A stretch of DNA of 64,000 nt from Marinobacter sediminum (lineage in GTDB: Bacteria; Pseudomonadota; Gammaproteobacteria; Pseudomonadales; Oleiphilaceae): assembly GCF_023657445.1 (NCBI RefSeq), contig NZ_JAGTWY010000001.1, positions 2,294,001 to 2,358,000 of the forward strand, read 5' to 3'. The notes under the pieces were generated by a model, which saw nothing but the letters and a program-made list of their open reading frames with translations, made no database searches and had not been told where the DNA came from. This document shows, one piece after another, positions 8,774 through 17,189 of the stretch (the stretch's first letter is position 1; each line of letters begins with the position of its first letter). The position numbers were made by a program, and so were the translations under genes.

Positions 8774-9592
8774 ATGATTAAAAAACTAGCAGCAGTCGCA
8801 CTTGCCTGCGTTACGTTCAGTTCCGTGAATGCTTCCGCCGATCAGCTTGATACCGTGATTCAGCGAGGCACCTTGAACTGCGGTGTGGTTCTTGACTTCC
8901 CGCCCATGGGCTATTTTGACGAAAACAATGAACCGGCAGGTTTTGACGTCGATTATTGTAACGATCTGGCCGAAGTTCTCGGCGTCGACGTAAACGTCCT
9001 CAATCTTACCTGGGGTGACCGGATCCCATCCCTGATTGCCGGGAAGACCGATGTTGTAATCGGCTCTACTTCAGACACCCTCGAACGCGCCAAATCCGTT
9101 GGCTTTACCTACCCGTACTTCGTGTTCAAGTTCCAGGTTATTGCGGGCAAAGACAAAAACATCCAATCGTTTGATGACCTCGAGAACCTGAAAGTGGGCG
9201 CTGCTCTGGGTACTACCTACGAAACCGAATACCTCGCCTACGCCGAGAAGAAAGGCTGGGGCAAAGACAACTACACGTCGTTCAAATCTGAAAACGACGC
9301 CTACCTGGGTCTTTACCAGGGCAAGGTGGACGCTATCATCTCCACCAACACCAACATCGCGACCAAACTGCGTAGCAAAGAGTTCGCAGATTTTGCCGCG
9401 GGCCCCTTTGTACCCAAGTATGACGACGTCGTAGGCCTGATCGCTAAAAGAAGCGAAACCGCATGGATCAACTACCTGAACCTGTTCCTGGTGCGCCAGA
9501 TTCGCGATGGCAATCTGGATGCGGCTTACAACAAGCACTTCGGTTCAGACGCTCCTGCTGATCTGATCCAGTCCTTGAGAGATAACAAGTAA
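8774..9592 (+). CDS. Periplasmic amino-acid-binding protein of an ABC importer
   Basis: 272 residues with a signal peptide (MIKKLAAVALACVTFSSVNA, cut before SADQ). The mature part is a family 3 solute-binding protein: TLNCGVVLDFPPMGYFDENN is the first lobe and GFDVDYCNDLAEVLGV the classical family signature. The arginine and aspartate that normally hold the substrate alpha-amino and carboxyl groups fall in lobes I and II. First gene of a four-gene importer operon; the specific amino acid cannot be read from the sequence. Confidence 0.9.
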   Translation: MIKKLAAVALACVTFSSVNASADQLDTVIQRGTLNCGVVLDFPPMGYFDENNEPAGFDVDYCNDLAEVLGVDVNVLNLTWGDRIPSLIAGKTDVVIGSTSDTLERAKSVGFTYPYFVFKFQVIAGKDKNIQSFDDLENLKVGAALGTTYETEYLAYAEKKGWGKDNYTSFKSENDAYLGLYQGKVDAIISTNTNIATKLRSKEFADFAAGPFVPKYDDVVGLIAKRSETAWINYLNLFLVRQIRDGNLDAAYNKHFGSDAPADLIQSLRDNK

Positions 9593-9702
9593 TAGCCATA
9601 TCGGTAGCCGCAAATACCTTTGCGTAACGGCTTCGAACTCTGACCAGTGCCTTGATAAGGCGCTGGTCAGACCTCCCTCCAAACACAGAAAGTGGCCAAG
9701 GT

Positions 9703-10368
9703 ATGGAATATGAATTTCACTGGAACATCGTGTTCCAGAAAATGCCTGAGTTACTGAACGGGGCCTTTGTAACCCTGCACGTATCAGTGCTCGCCATGCT
9801 CCTGGGTATTGTGATCGCGATACTGCTGGCGATTGCCAAGATGAACAACAGCAAGCCCTTTTGTTATGTCGCTACGGTATGGGTCGAGATAGCCCGAAAC
9901 ACTCCGGCACTTTTTCAAATCTACATGGCATATTTCGGGCTGGGGGCTTTTGGCATTCATCTAAGCCCTTATGTTGCGGTGTTAAGCGCCCTGGTCTTTA
10001 TCAACGCGGGTTACCTGACTGAGACCTTCCGGGGTGGATTTCAGTCCATTCCCAGCACCCAGTACAGTGCTTCCAAATCTCTGGGCATGACCAGCTTCCA
10101 GGTGTACCGATACATCATCCTGCCGCAGATGCTCAGACGTATCTATCATCCGATGACCAACCAGTTTGTCTGGTCCATCCTGATGAGTTCGCTGGGCATT
10201 CTGGTTGGTATGAGTGAGCTGTCCGGAACAACCCAGCGGCTTCAGTCATTGTCATTCCGGACACTTGAATTTTTCATTGTGGCAGCGGTTATGTACTTCA
10301 TCATCACCAAGCTGGTGCTGATCAGTTCATCACTTCTTTCCCGCAGACTATTCAAGGGGGAAATCTGA
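9703..10368 (+). CDS. Polar amino-acid ABC importer permease 1
   Basis: 221 residues from ATG 9703 (preceded by CCAAGG); a longer TTG frame upstream is not needed. About five membrane helices, with the EAA loop represented by SASKSLGMTSFQVYRYIILP, which contacts the ATPase. It matches the HisM/GlnP permease family. It overlaps the next permease by one base, so the two are coupled and should form a heterodimeric channel. Confidence 0.88.
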   Translation: MEYEFHWNIVFQKMPELLNGAFVTLHVSVLAMLLGIVIAILLAIAKMNNSKPFCYVATVWVEIARNTPALFQIYMAYFGLGAFGIHLSPYVAVLSALVFINAGYLTETFRGGFQSIPSTQYSASKSLGMTSFQVYRYIILPQMLRRIYHPMTNQFVWSILMSSLGILVGMSELSGTTQRLQSLSFRTLEFFIVAAVMYFIITKLVLISSSLLSRRLFKGEI

Positions 10369-11021
10369 TGAACTCCTTATTTACGCCTCTGTCCTGGGAC
10401 GATACCGGTTTCATTCTTACCGGTGTCTGGAATACGGTCACCATCTCGGTTGTCGCAATACTGGTGGGAACCTTGTTGGGTCTGGCCGTCGGTTTTATGC
10501 GCTCTGAAAGCAACAAGTTCGTTAACATCGTGTTCGGCGGTGTGCTTGATATCCTCAGAAGCGTACCTCTGATCATCCAGCTTATTCTGTTTTCGACCTT
10601 TGTTGGCGCGATCGGCTATCCCCTTGATCCCTTTTTAGCGGGCTCCATCGTTCTTTCGCTCTATACCATGGCCTTTATGAGTGAAGTGTTTCGTAGTGGC
10701 TTCGAGAGCGTGAATCAATCCATGCAGACAGCCGCCCGCTCACTGGGCATGACCTACTGGCAAACCGTTTACTACATCCGTTTGCCTATCGGTTTACGCG
10801 CAGTGTTCCCGTCCTGGCTTGGCGTTTCGCTCAGTGTCATCAAAGACTCCGCTCTGGTGTCGGTGATCGGCTATATGGAACTGCTGCGTACGTCCGATCA
10901 GCTTATCTCCCGTACCCAGCAACCACTGATGATTCTGATCGGTGTGGGTATCTTCTACTTCATTATTTCATACCCCCTATCGTCTTACGGTCGGTATGTT
11001 GAGAGGAAAATGGCAATATGA
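10368..11021 (+). CDS. Polar amino-acid ABC importer permease 2
   Basis: 217 residues, about five membrane helices, EAA loop TAARSLGMTYWQTVYYIRLP. Same family as permease 1, with which it pairs. The start codon overlaps the previous stop and its own stop overlaps the ATPase start (ATGA), typical of coupled subunits made in fixed ratio. Confidence 0.88.
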   Translation: MNSLFTPLSWDDTGFILTGVWNTVTISVVAILVGTLLGLAVGFMRSESNKFVNIVFGGVLDILRSVPLIIQLILFSTFVGAIGYPLDPFLAGSIVLSLYTMAFMSEVFRSGFESVNQSMQTAARSLGMTYWQTVYYIRLPIGLRAVFPSWLGVSLSVIKDSALVSVIGYMELLRTSDQLISRTQQPLMILIGVGIFYFIISYPLSSYGRYVERKMAI

Positions 11022-11740
11022 TTAGTGTCCAGAATGTCCATAAATCCTTTGGTGATCTTGAAGTTCTGAAAGGCGTCAGTCTGGATGTCGCCAATGGCGA
11101 AGTCGTCAGCGTGATCGGCGGCTCCGGCAGCGGCAAGTCGACCCTGCTGTACTGCATCAATGCCATCGAGCCTATCAACTCCGGCAAAATCATCGTTGAT
11201 GATGTTGATGTTCACGACAAAAAGACGAACAAGGACAAGCTCCGTCAGAAGCTGGGCATGGTGTTCCAGCAATGGAACTCCTTCCCTCACATGACCGTGC
11301 TGGAAAACGCGGCTCTGGCCCCCAGGATCGTCAAGAAGATGAGCAAGGAAGAGGCGATGGAAATCGCCAAGAAGGAACTGGAGCATGTTGGCCTGGGTGA
11401 CAAGTTCGACGTCTACCCGACCAAAATGTCCGGGGGCCAGCAGCAGCGCCTGGCGATTGCCCGCGCCCTGGCCATGAAGCCCGACTACATGCTTTTAGAC
11501 GAGGTGACCTCCGCCCTTGATCCCGAATTGGTGGGCGAGGTTCTGGATACCCTGCGTCTGTTGGCGGAAGAAGGTATGACCATGATCTGCGTAACCCATG
11601 AAATGGGCTTTGCGCGTGACGTGTCCGATCGCGTGGCTTACTTTCATGAAGGCGTGATTGCCGAGATTGGTGAGGCCAGACAGGTTATTACCGACCCGCA
11701 AAACCCGTTAACCCAGAAATTCCTTTCAAAGGTGCGTTGA
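11018..11740 (+). CDS. Polar amino-acid ABC importer ATPase
   Basis: 240 residues. Walker A GGSGSGKST (34-42), Q-loop VFQQWNSFPHMTV, signature MSGGQQQRLAIARAL, Walker B LLLDEVTSALDPE and switch histidine in CVTHEMGFA. The residue after the catalytic glutamate is Val, where most amino-acid importers have Pro (DEPTSALDPE). Last gene of the importer operon; an inverted repeat 35 bp downstream may end the transcript. Confidence 0.92.
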   Translation: MISVQNVHKSFGDLEVLKGVSLDVANGEVVSVIGGSGSGKSTLLYCINAIEPINSGKIIVDDVDVHDKKTNKDKLRQKLGMVFQQWNSFPHMTVLENAALAPRIVKKMSKEEAMEIAKKELEHVGLGDKFDVYPTKMSGGQQQRLAIARALAMKPDYMLLDEVTSALDPELVGEVLDTLRLLAEEGMTMICVTHEMGFARDVSDRVAYFHEGVIAEIGEARQVITDPQNPLTQKFLSKVR

Positions 11741-11774
11741 TACGCTGTTGCTGATATGGATGTGTCCGGGGCGA

Positions 11775-11795
11775 CTCAGGCCGGCACGGCCTGAG
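11775..11795 (+). terminator. Hairpin after the ABC operon
   Basis: CTCAGGCCG, three-base loop GCA, CGGCCTGAG: a perfect 9-bp stem 35 bp after the ATPase stop. There is no U-run, so it could stabilise the 3' end or aid termination rather than act as a full intrinsic terminator. Confidence 0.45.
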
Positions 11796-11878
11796 ATCGC
11801 GGTGGTACGATCAACATTGACGGATCGCCCCGTGGAATGCCTGAATATAAGGTATGTCACTGTGCGGAGGAAACGGAC

Positions 11879-12064
11879 ATGAAGTGGATCATACTGTTCA
11901 TTATTGGCGCTGTTGTGGCCTTCTGGCTTTACCGGGGCAGTCGCAAGAACGGCATTGAAGATCCTGAGATGAAGACATTCGATGAAAAGGATTACTACCT
12001 CACATCGGATGACAACGCATCCGATGACGAGTCAACCTCTGGTGACAGCAACCCGCGTCACTGA
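11879..12064 (+). CDS. Small membrane-anchored hypothetical protein
   Basis: 61 residues from the ATG at 11879, which has GCGGAGG upstream; the longer frame lacks such a site. One N-terminal membrane helix (WIILFIIGAVVAFWLYRG) followed by an acidic, hydrophilic tail (DDNASDDESTSGDSN). No family recognised. Confidence 0.6.
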   Translation: MKWIILFIIGAVVAFWLYRGSRKNGIEDPEMKTFDEKDYYLTSDDNASDDESTSGDSNPRH

Positions 12065-12208
12065 GTTGTTCCTTGAGGAGAGTAACGGGTGAATCAGATG
12101 GCATTCACCCAGATAAAAAACGGTACTGTCGAGGAGTACTGGCTTCTGGAGCGGCTCGAAGGGCGGTCAGGTTGACATATCCTGAGGTTAACTAGAGGAT
12201 GAGACGGT

Positions 12209-14197
12209 ATGTCCAGAGCTACGTACGACCTCGAAACCCCGAATAACCGCGCGTCAGAGGAGCTCGTGAAGCCACTTGACGCGGCCATCAGCCACCTTGC
12301 TGAACTCAATGCCATTGAAGGCGTCTCGCCGGTCTTCGAAGTGATCGAGGCGGCACAGGCCCTGATGTTCAGTCCCGAAGGCCTCGAGGCGCTCTACGAG
12401 CGCGTGCCGGCCATTGAGGCTGCCGGATTCTTTGGAGGGAGCGACTGGGACTATCCCCAGACGCTGGTGCCTTCCCTGGCCGTGCGCACAGTGCGCCATG
12501 GCGAGCCGGCCGCAACGCTGGTCGAAAGCCTGAGCCAGATTCGCCTTCTGGCGGTGGCAAAAGGCGACTACACCCACCCTTCTATCTCAGCAGAACACGC
12601 CCATCACTTTCTCGCCCAGGTACTGGCGATGAATCTCGATCTGGTGGTCAGTGATCTCCAGGAAAGCGACCGGCTGCGGCCCGATGGGCTCGGTTACGCC
12701 GTACAGAATCTGTATCACTACCTGCTCCAGCATCTGGGCTACGAAAACCTGCTGGAACATCTGGTGGCCGAAGTCTGGCGAATTCTGGCGCAACGCCCGG
12801 TCCAGGTGGATGGTGTCAAACAGATGGTGACCCAGATTGCGGTCTGCCTGCAAAAACCGGACGCGCTGGGTGGAGAAGTTAGCGAAGACGCGCTGCAACT
12901 GATCAACGCCGTGTTCAGTCCCACCGAGGGTTGCCGTGAAGATCCCGGCTTCGATGTCTACGCTGAACGACTGGCAGAAATGGACGATGCCACCCTGCTG
13001 CAGGAGGCCATTGCCTTTGCACAGGCCATGCACAGTACCGGCCTGGTGTCGGCCTACATGCCGGTGTTCATACGCTATCTGCGTGGCCGCTGGAACGCCC
13101 TGATTCCCACAGCTTTGGGCCTTAGCAATACGGGTGCCGACGCGTTTCACTGCTACCCCTCGTTGATTCACACCCTTATTGACGAAGCCCTGTTTCCCGA
13201 GACCAGCCAGTGTGCCTATGGCCTGGCCATGATGCTCGAGCGGGGCATCCTCTACGCGCCTCCGGTGGCGCCTTCCCTGTGGCGCCAGATAAGACTGTCG
13301 CTCTGCGATGCGGCGGCCCAGAAGATTGTGGCGGTTTTCGGGAGCAGCCGTTCGCCAGAATGCTTTTTGCTCGCCGACGTACTCAATGTGCTCGGGCGCC
13401 CGCTGGGAGTAGGACAGGGAAACTATCCAACCTGTCAGTCGACGCGCGCCCTGTCCATGTGGGCATACAACATGCCGGCGGAACTGCTTCGGATTCTTGC
13501 CTGGGCGGCGCGCGATGACGAAATCGTGATGCGCTTTGAGGGCAATAGTATTTCTTCGCGGGATCTGGGCGCCGGGCTGGCCAGCGAGCCTCCGGTGGAT
13601 GTAGATGCCGTCTCACTGCTGACGGTACCGCACCTGGATCGCATCTATTTTGAAATGGGCCGGCGCAGTGTCGGGCGCGGAGAAGATCCGCACAAATGGG
13701 TCAACGCCGCATTCCACGGCGATCATGTCGGCCACGGGTTTGCCATCGCCGTAGACGTTTTCACCGGTGGCCTGAAAGACTTCGAAGGGTTTATTCGCGA
13801 CTTCTATGCTGCCTACCATCCTTTCTACAACGGCAACATCCCGGTCATCAATCCACAGCCGGCCGGTATTGCAGTGACCGACAGCGCCACCCGCTTTCTC
13901 GGCTGGCACGCCATCACCATCCAGCGGCTTGCGCTGGACTCAGATGAAGTTATGCGCGTCTATTTCTTCAATCCCAACAACGACAGCGGGCAAAACTGGG
14001 GCCAGGGCATTGTCACCTCAACCCAGGGCCACGGCGAGCTTTTCGGTGAGGCCTCATTGCCGGTGGCGGAGTTCGTCTCCCGGCTGTATGTCTTTCACTA
14101 TGACCCGATCGAAAAGGGTGAGCCGGGCGATATCCCAACCGATGAAGTCAATCGGGCCATGCAACTGGCCCAGGACAGCTGGGCCTCGGCGCGTTAG
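12209..14197 (+). CDS. Large unrecognised protein with a cysteine-peptidase-like residue pattern
   Basis: 662 residues, soluble, no signal peptide. The N-terminal 390 residues are helical and match no family I know. The C-terminal part has a pattern that fits a papain-like active site: Cys409 in GNYPTCQSTRALSMW at a helix start, His567 in GWHAITI before a strand, and Asn588 in YFFNPNND. A glycine/histidine-rich HGDHVGHGFAIAVDV lies between. If this is right, the protein is a cysteine peptidase, transglutaminase-like or acyltransferase-like enzyme with a long helical partner-binding domain. The assignment is inference from motif order only. It stands alone, 140 bp after the small membrane protein. 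Confidence 0.6.
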   Translation: MSRATYDLETPNNRASEELVKPLDAAISHLAELNAIEGVSPVFEVIEAAQALMFSPEGLEALYERVPAIEAAGFFGGSDWDYPQTLVPSLAVRTVRHGEPAATLVESLSQIRLLAVAKGDYTHPSISAEHAHHFLAQVLAMNLDLVVSDLQESDRLRPDGLGYAVQNLYHYLLQHLGYENLLEHLVAEVWRILAQRPVQVDGVKQMVTQIAVCLQKPDALGGEVSEDALQLINAVFSPTEGCREDPGFDVYAERLAEMDDATLLQEAIAFAQAMHSTGLVSAYMPVFIRYLRGRWNALIPTALGLSNTGADAFHCYPSLIHTLIDEALFPETSQCAYGLAMMLERGILYAPPVAPSLWRQIRLSLCDAAAQKIVAVFGSSRSPECFLLADVLNVLGRPLGVGQGNYPTCQSTRALSMWAYNMPAELLRILAWAARDDEIVMRFEGNSISSRDLGAGLASEPPVDVDAVSLLTVPHLDRIYFEMGRRSVGRGEDPHKWVNAAFHGDHVGHGFAIAVDVFTGGLKDFEGFIRDFYAAYHPFYNGNIPVINPQPAGIAVTDSATRFLGWHAITIQRLALDSDEVMRVYFFNPNNDSGQNWGQGIVTSTQGHGELFGEASLPVAEFVSRLYVFHYDPIEKGEPGDIPTDEVNRAMQLAQDSWASAR

Positions 14198-14232
14198 CAA
14201 GTCACCGCCCCCTTTTCCGGAACATATGTCCA

Positions 14233-14495
14233 ATGGCCCAAACCAATCAACCTGAATTGGCTTCTATTCCTTATGCCTCGATAGCAACGTTTTTTGTGCT
14301 GACGTTTGTTATCGCCTGGGGAATACTGGCGGCTTACATTTTCCTCCCCGAGATCATGTCTGGCCAGATGCCCAACCCTGCGACACCTATCTCTTTGCGC
14401 TGATCGCAGTCGTCATCGTCTGGCTTAACCGTAAGACCATGTTTACCCGCGCATACAGCATCACAGAGGTCATCCCCGGAGAGCGGGCGTCCTGA
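14233..14495 (+). pseudogene. CPBP intramembrane metalloprotease remnant with most of the gene deleted
   Basis: The first ~43 codons (from ATG 14233; FFVLTFVIAWGILAAYIFLP) resemble the first helix of a CPBP (CAAX protease-like) protein. In another frame, WPDAQPCDTYLFALIAVVIV followed by WLNRKTMFTRAYSITEVIPG and a stop at 14495 resembles the C-terminus of the same family. The two pieces join near 14357. An intact gene would be about 850 bp, so roughly 600 bp, including the glutamate/histidine motifs, are gone. Confidence 0.65.
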
Positions 14496-14630
14496 CCATA
14501 AACTACAGCGGCTGGATCCCCGGCTACAGTTCAATCCTCCGCCACTACGCCGGGAATGGGATTACCATAGACCTTCAGGTGAACAGTGACCGTATATCCC
14601 ATCAACACTTATCTGAAATGGAGCTTTGAA

Positions 14631-15584
14631 ATGAAAAAGTACCTTGCCTTCCCGGCTCTATTTATTGCAATTCCGACCTTTGCGCAGCCGGCGCCCCAGC
14701 CTGGGTTCAGCGGTGAAGTTTCACTGAATGCGGTCGTTATCTCTTCAAAGTCCAACTTTAACGTCGATGGCGACGCAACCATCGATTCCTTGTCGAACAA
14801 GCCACAAAGCGAATCAACGGGACTGATAGCTCCGCTTGGCAACATCGCGTACACCTTTGGCGAGGAACTGGGCCAAGAGATCTATTTTGGTACAACTCGG
14901 GAAGATATTGCCGTAGGCACCCTGGCCGTGCAGTTAGGATATAAACACAAACTCAGCTCCGGCACAGTTGTAGATATTTCCTTTTTGCCAACGGTGATTT
15001 CCGGAGAAACCTGGCAGAACCCGTACCAACTCAACACTCCCAGGAAAGAAACGGACGTCTCGGGTAGCGCCTACCGCCTGCAACTGAAGAGCATCTCCGG
15101 CTCCAGCTTCAGCGTGGATCTCGCCTTTGCCAATACGGATGTCGACGATGATCTGACCGCCGGATCGGACCTGGCTCGCGATGCCGACATCTATTACGCC
15201 AAGGGCAGTTACCGCTTCACCGTCTCGCCGACCAGCTTCGTATCACCTTCTGCCGTATACATCGAACACGACGCCGATGGGAAGGCCAGCAGCTTCGACT
15301 CCTATGGTGCCGAAGTCAGCTGGTTCAATATTCTGGACAGACAGGTCCTGGTGTTAACGGCGGGTTTCGCCAGGCGGGACTATGACAGCGCAAGCACGCT
15401 GTTCAATAAAAAGCGGTCAGATGACGAGTTCAGCCTGTTTGCAGCCTACGAATACCCGAAGTTCATGGGGTGGAAGGATTGGTCGTTTATTTCTTTTGCC
15501 GGCTATGGCGACACCCAATCCAACCTGACCTTCTATGATGAATCCTCGTACCTGTTGGCTGTTGGTCTGAACTACAAGTTCTGA
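14631..15584 (+). CDS. DUF2860-type outer-membrane beta-barrel protein
   Basis: 317 residues from ATG 14631 (GGAG upstream), with a signal peptide MKKYLAFPALFIAIPTFAQP. The mature start PGFSGEVSLNAVVISSKSNF and the alternating strands ending in LLAVGLNYKF (terminal Phe) are typical of the DUF2860 family of vibrio and Marinobacter outer-membrane proteins. The function of the family is unknown. It lies downstream of the CPBP remnant, with no evidence for an operon. Confidence 0.78.
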   Translation: MKKYLAFPALFIAIPTFAQPAPQPGFSGEVSLNAVVISSKSNFNVDGDATIDSLSNKPQSESTGLIAPLGNIAYTFGEELGQEIYFGTTREDIAVGTLAVQLGYKHKLSSGTVVDISFLPTVISGETWQNPYQLNTPRKETDVSGSAYRLQLKSISGSSFSVDLAFANTDVDDDLTAGSDLARDADIYYAKGSYRFTVSPTSFVSPSAVYIEHDADGKASSFDSYGAEVSWFNILDRQVLVLTAGFARRDYDSASTLFNKKRSDDEFSLFAAYEYPKFMGWKDWSFISFAGYGDTQSNLTFYDESSYLLAVGLNYKF

Positions 15585-15630
15585 CCAGGCTTGGTCGTGA
15601 TAGGCTGACAAGCTCCAGGATAGCGCGATA

Positions 15631-15840
15631 GGCCTGAACCTCTTGGCCCTGAAAGGCAAAACCTTCCGGATCGGTAGTGTGGTATTGGAATATACGGGCC
15701 TGTGCCATCCTTGCAGCAAGATGGAAACCGCGCTTGGGGCGGGCGGTTACAACGCTATGCACGGGCATGGCGGTATTACTACGCGAGTGGTTGAAGGGGG
15801 TGAACTGGCAGTTGGTGATGACGTGCAGGCCTGCCTGTGA
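15631..15840 (+). pseudogene. 3' fragment of a MOSC-domain gene (second copy of the one at 53 kb)
   Basis: Translates as GLNLLALKGKTFRIG, then VVLEYTGLCHPCSKMETALG, GGYNAMHGHGGITTRVVEGG and ELAVGDDVQACL. This matches the last ~69 residues of the intact protein at 53182-53685 with only a few changes. Homology starts abruptly at 15631, so the first ~100 codons are missing. It keeps the MOSC cysteine (CHPCSK). Confidence 0.85.
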
Positions 15841-15857
15841 GCGTGTTAGAGCCAGGA

Positions 15858-15888
15858 CAGACCGATTCCAAATCGGAGAACCGGTCTG
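15858..15888 (+). terminator. Inverted repeat, possible terminator
   Basis: CAGACCGATTC (15858-15868) and GAACCGGTCTG (15878-15888) pair except at one position. It lies after the MOSC remnant and is followed by a weak T-rich stretch (GATTTTCC). Confidence 0.35.
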
Positions 15889-15962
15889 TGCTGATTTTCC
15901 TCGATCGATAATTCTCACTCTTCCTTCTCTGGTCGTCCAAACCGATCCAGACGAGATGACTG

Positions 15963-16397
15963 CTACTCAACCGTGATGGTGATTTTCTCGGACATGACAG
16001 GCGGCTCGTGGGGCATGTGCTGGTAGTCTCCCATCAGCAGCTGCAGGGTATGCTCACCCGGCGCCAAATCCAGGGTCGTCTGGGTTTGTCCGCCGCCAAA
16101 ATGAACGTGGTGGTCGTCCGCCGGAATCGGTTGGTCCAGCGCAGGCAAGTCGTCCAGATCCACAAGCAGGTGATGATGCCCTGTCCCCTCTCGCTCTACG
16201 CCCGCCGGTGCCACTCCCAGACCGTCGAGGCCAAACCTGACAGTCACCGGAGTACTTACGGTCTGCCCATCAGACGGGGTAACGAAATACACCGCCGCCC
16301 CTTCAGGCGCCGGAGTCGCGCCATGAGCCCCGGCAACCATCGATGCGGCGAAGATAAAGCCAAGACTGAAACGCTGAGTGCTGTTGATAATGTTCAT
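15963..16397 (-). CDS. DUF4399-type exported protein
   Basis: 144 residues from ATG 16397 (AAGGAAT upstream). Signal peptide MNIINSTQRFSLGFIFAASM...GAHG. The mature part has VYFVTPSDGQTVSTPVTVRF and the His-rich EGTGHHHLLVDLDD and DDHHVHFGGGQT stretches, diagnostic of DUF4399. These proteins are small periplasmic Ig-like domains, often next to metal-related genes; the histidine pairs suggest metal binding. Confidence 0.78.
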   Translation of the reverse strand: MNIINSTQRFSLGFIFAASMVAGAHGATPAPEGAAVYFVTPSDGQTVSTPVTVRFGLDGLGVAPAGVEREGTGHHHLLVDLDDLPALDQPIPADDHHVHFGGGQTQTTLDLAPGEHTLQLLMGDYQHMPHEPPVMSEKITITVE

Positions 16398-16484
16398 AAA
16401 CCATTCCTTTAATAAATGAACCACCTGTTAATGGTAGGGCACATTTCATCAACCTGCATGATCTCGAACGTGTCATCCGATCTA

Positions 16485-16928
16485 CTACAAATGCAGCGTG
16501 ACCCCGTTTTTGTTCAGTACTTCGGTGATGTTTTCAACGTCCGGTGGGCCCGGGGGGATTTCCCTGTCCACGGCCGAAAACATCTGGGTCGCCATACTCC
16601 CGGCACCGGTTACTTCCAGCATTTCGCCACCATCCGGCCCATACTGGAACGAATGCACGGCTCCGCCTGGCACGAAAACGAGTGTGCCCGGAGGGCAGGT
16701 CTCCAGCTTTCCCTCACAGGTAAAGTCAACGCTTCCCTTGAGCACGAAAAATGCCTCGTCCCAATCATGGCTGTGCGGAGGAGGCCCCATGCCGCTCTCT
16801 CCGGATTGAAAGGTAAACTCCTGCCCCTGCGTGATCTGCTTTGCCGCGAGAACGGTAACATTCGTACCTACTACACTCAGCGCACTCTCATAATCACCCG
16901 GTCTAACAATGGTTGAATGCCTTGTCAT
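16485..16928 (-). CDS. Cupin-domain protein
   Basis: 147 residues from ATG 16928 (GGGAG upstream). A single cupin barrel: motif 1 PPPHSHDWDEAFFVLKGSVD (two His and a Glu as metal ligands) and motif 2 PPGTLVFVPGGAVHSFQYG (third His). No other domain. Stand-alone cupins of this type occur as small dioxygenases or sugar/hormone binding proteins, so the role is open. Confidence 0.82.
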   Translation of the reverse strand: MTRHSTIVRPGDYESALSVVGTNVTVLAAKQITQGQEFTFQSGESGMGPPPHSHDWDEAFFVLKGSVDFTCEGKLETCPPGTLVFVPGGAVHSFQYGPDGGEMLEVTGAGSMATQMFSAVDREIPPGPPDVENITEVLNKNGVTLHL

Positions 16929-17084
16929 CGGTATGCTCCCGCCCGGCTTTCCAGGCCCCTCCAGGAGCATAGCGCTGAGCCAGTATGTAAGGTTATAGTC
17001 GTGAAACCATGTAACAACCCGGCCAACAACATCGAGCCATTATTTAAGTTTAGAATAGGGAACGAAAACCACACCCTGGAAACC

Positions 17085-17103
17085 GAAAATAAATCCGTCC
17101 CGG
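17085..17103 (+). repeat. Dispersed repeat copy
   Basis: GAAAATAAATCCGTCCCGG, upstream of the DUF6635-like gene. It lies inside the open frame before the chosen start, which is why the longer frame is not the real gene. Confidence 0.8.
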
Positions 17104-17189
17104 GCTCACGCGCCGACCGGGTGGCCCGGGGTGCTCAATTGCGGTTTAATGCGCCAGACACTCACTTGTCCGCAGATACGCCTGTCACT

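Noticed and set aside
15643..15840. Independent small gene
   Set aside because: It is the tail of a MOSC domain with its start missing, and no ribosome site precedes its first Met.
16917..17189. 91-residue N-terminal extension of the DUF6635-like protein
   Set aside because: Its frame overlaps the divergent cupin start and runs through a repeat copy (ENKSVPGS is the translated repeat).
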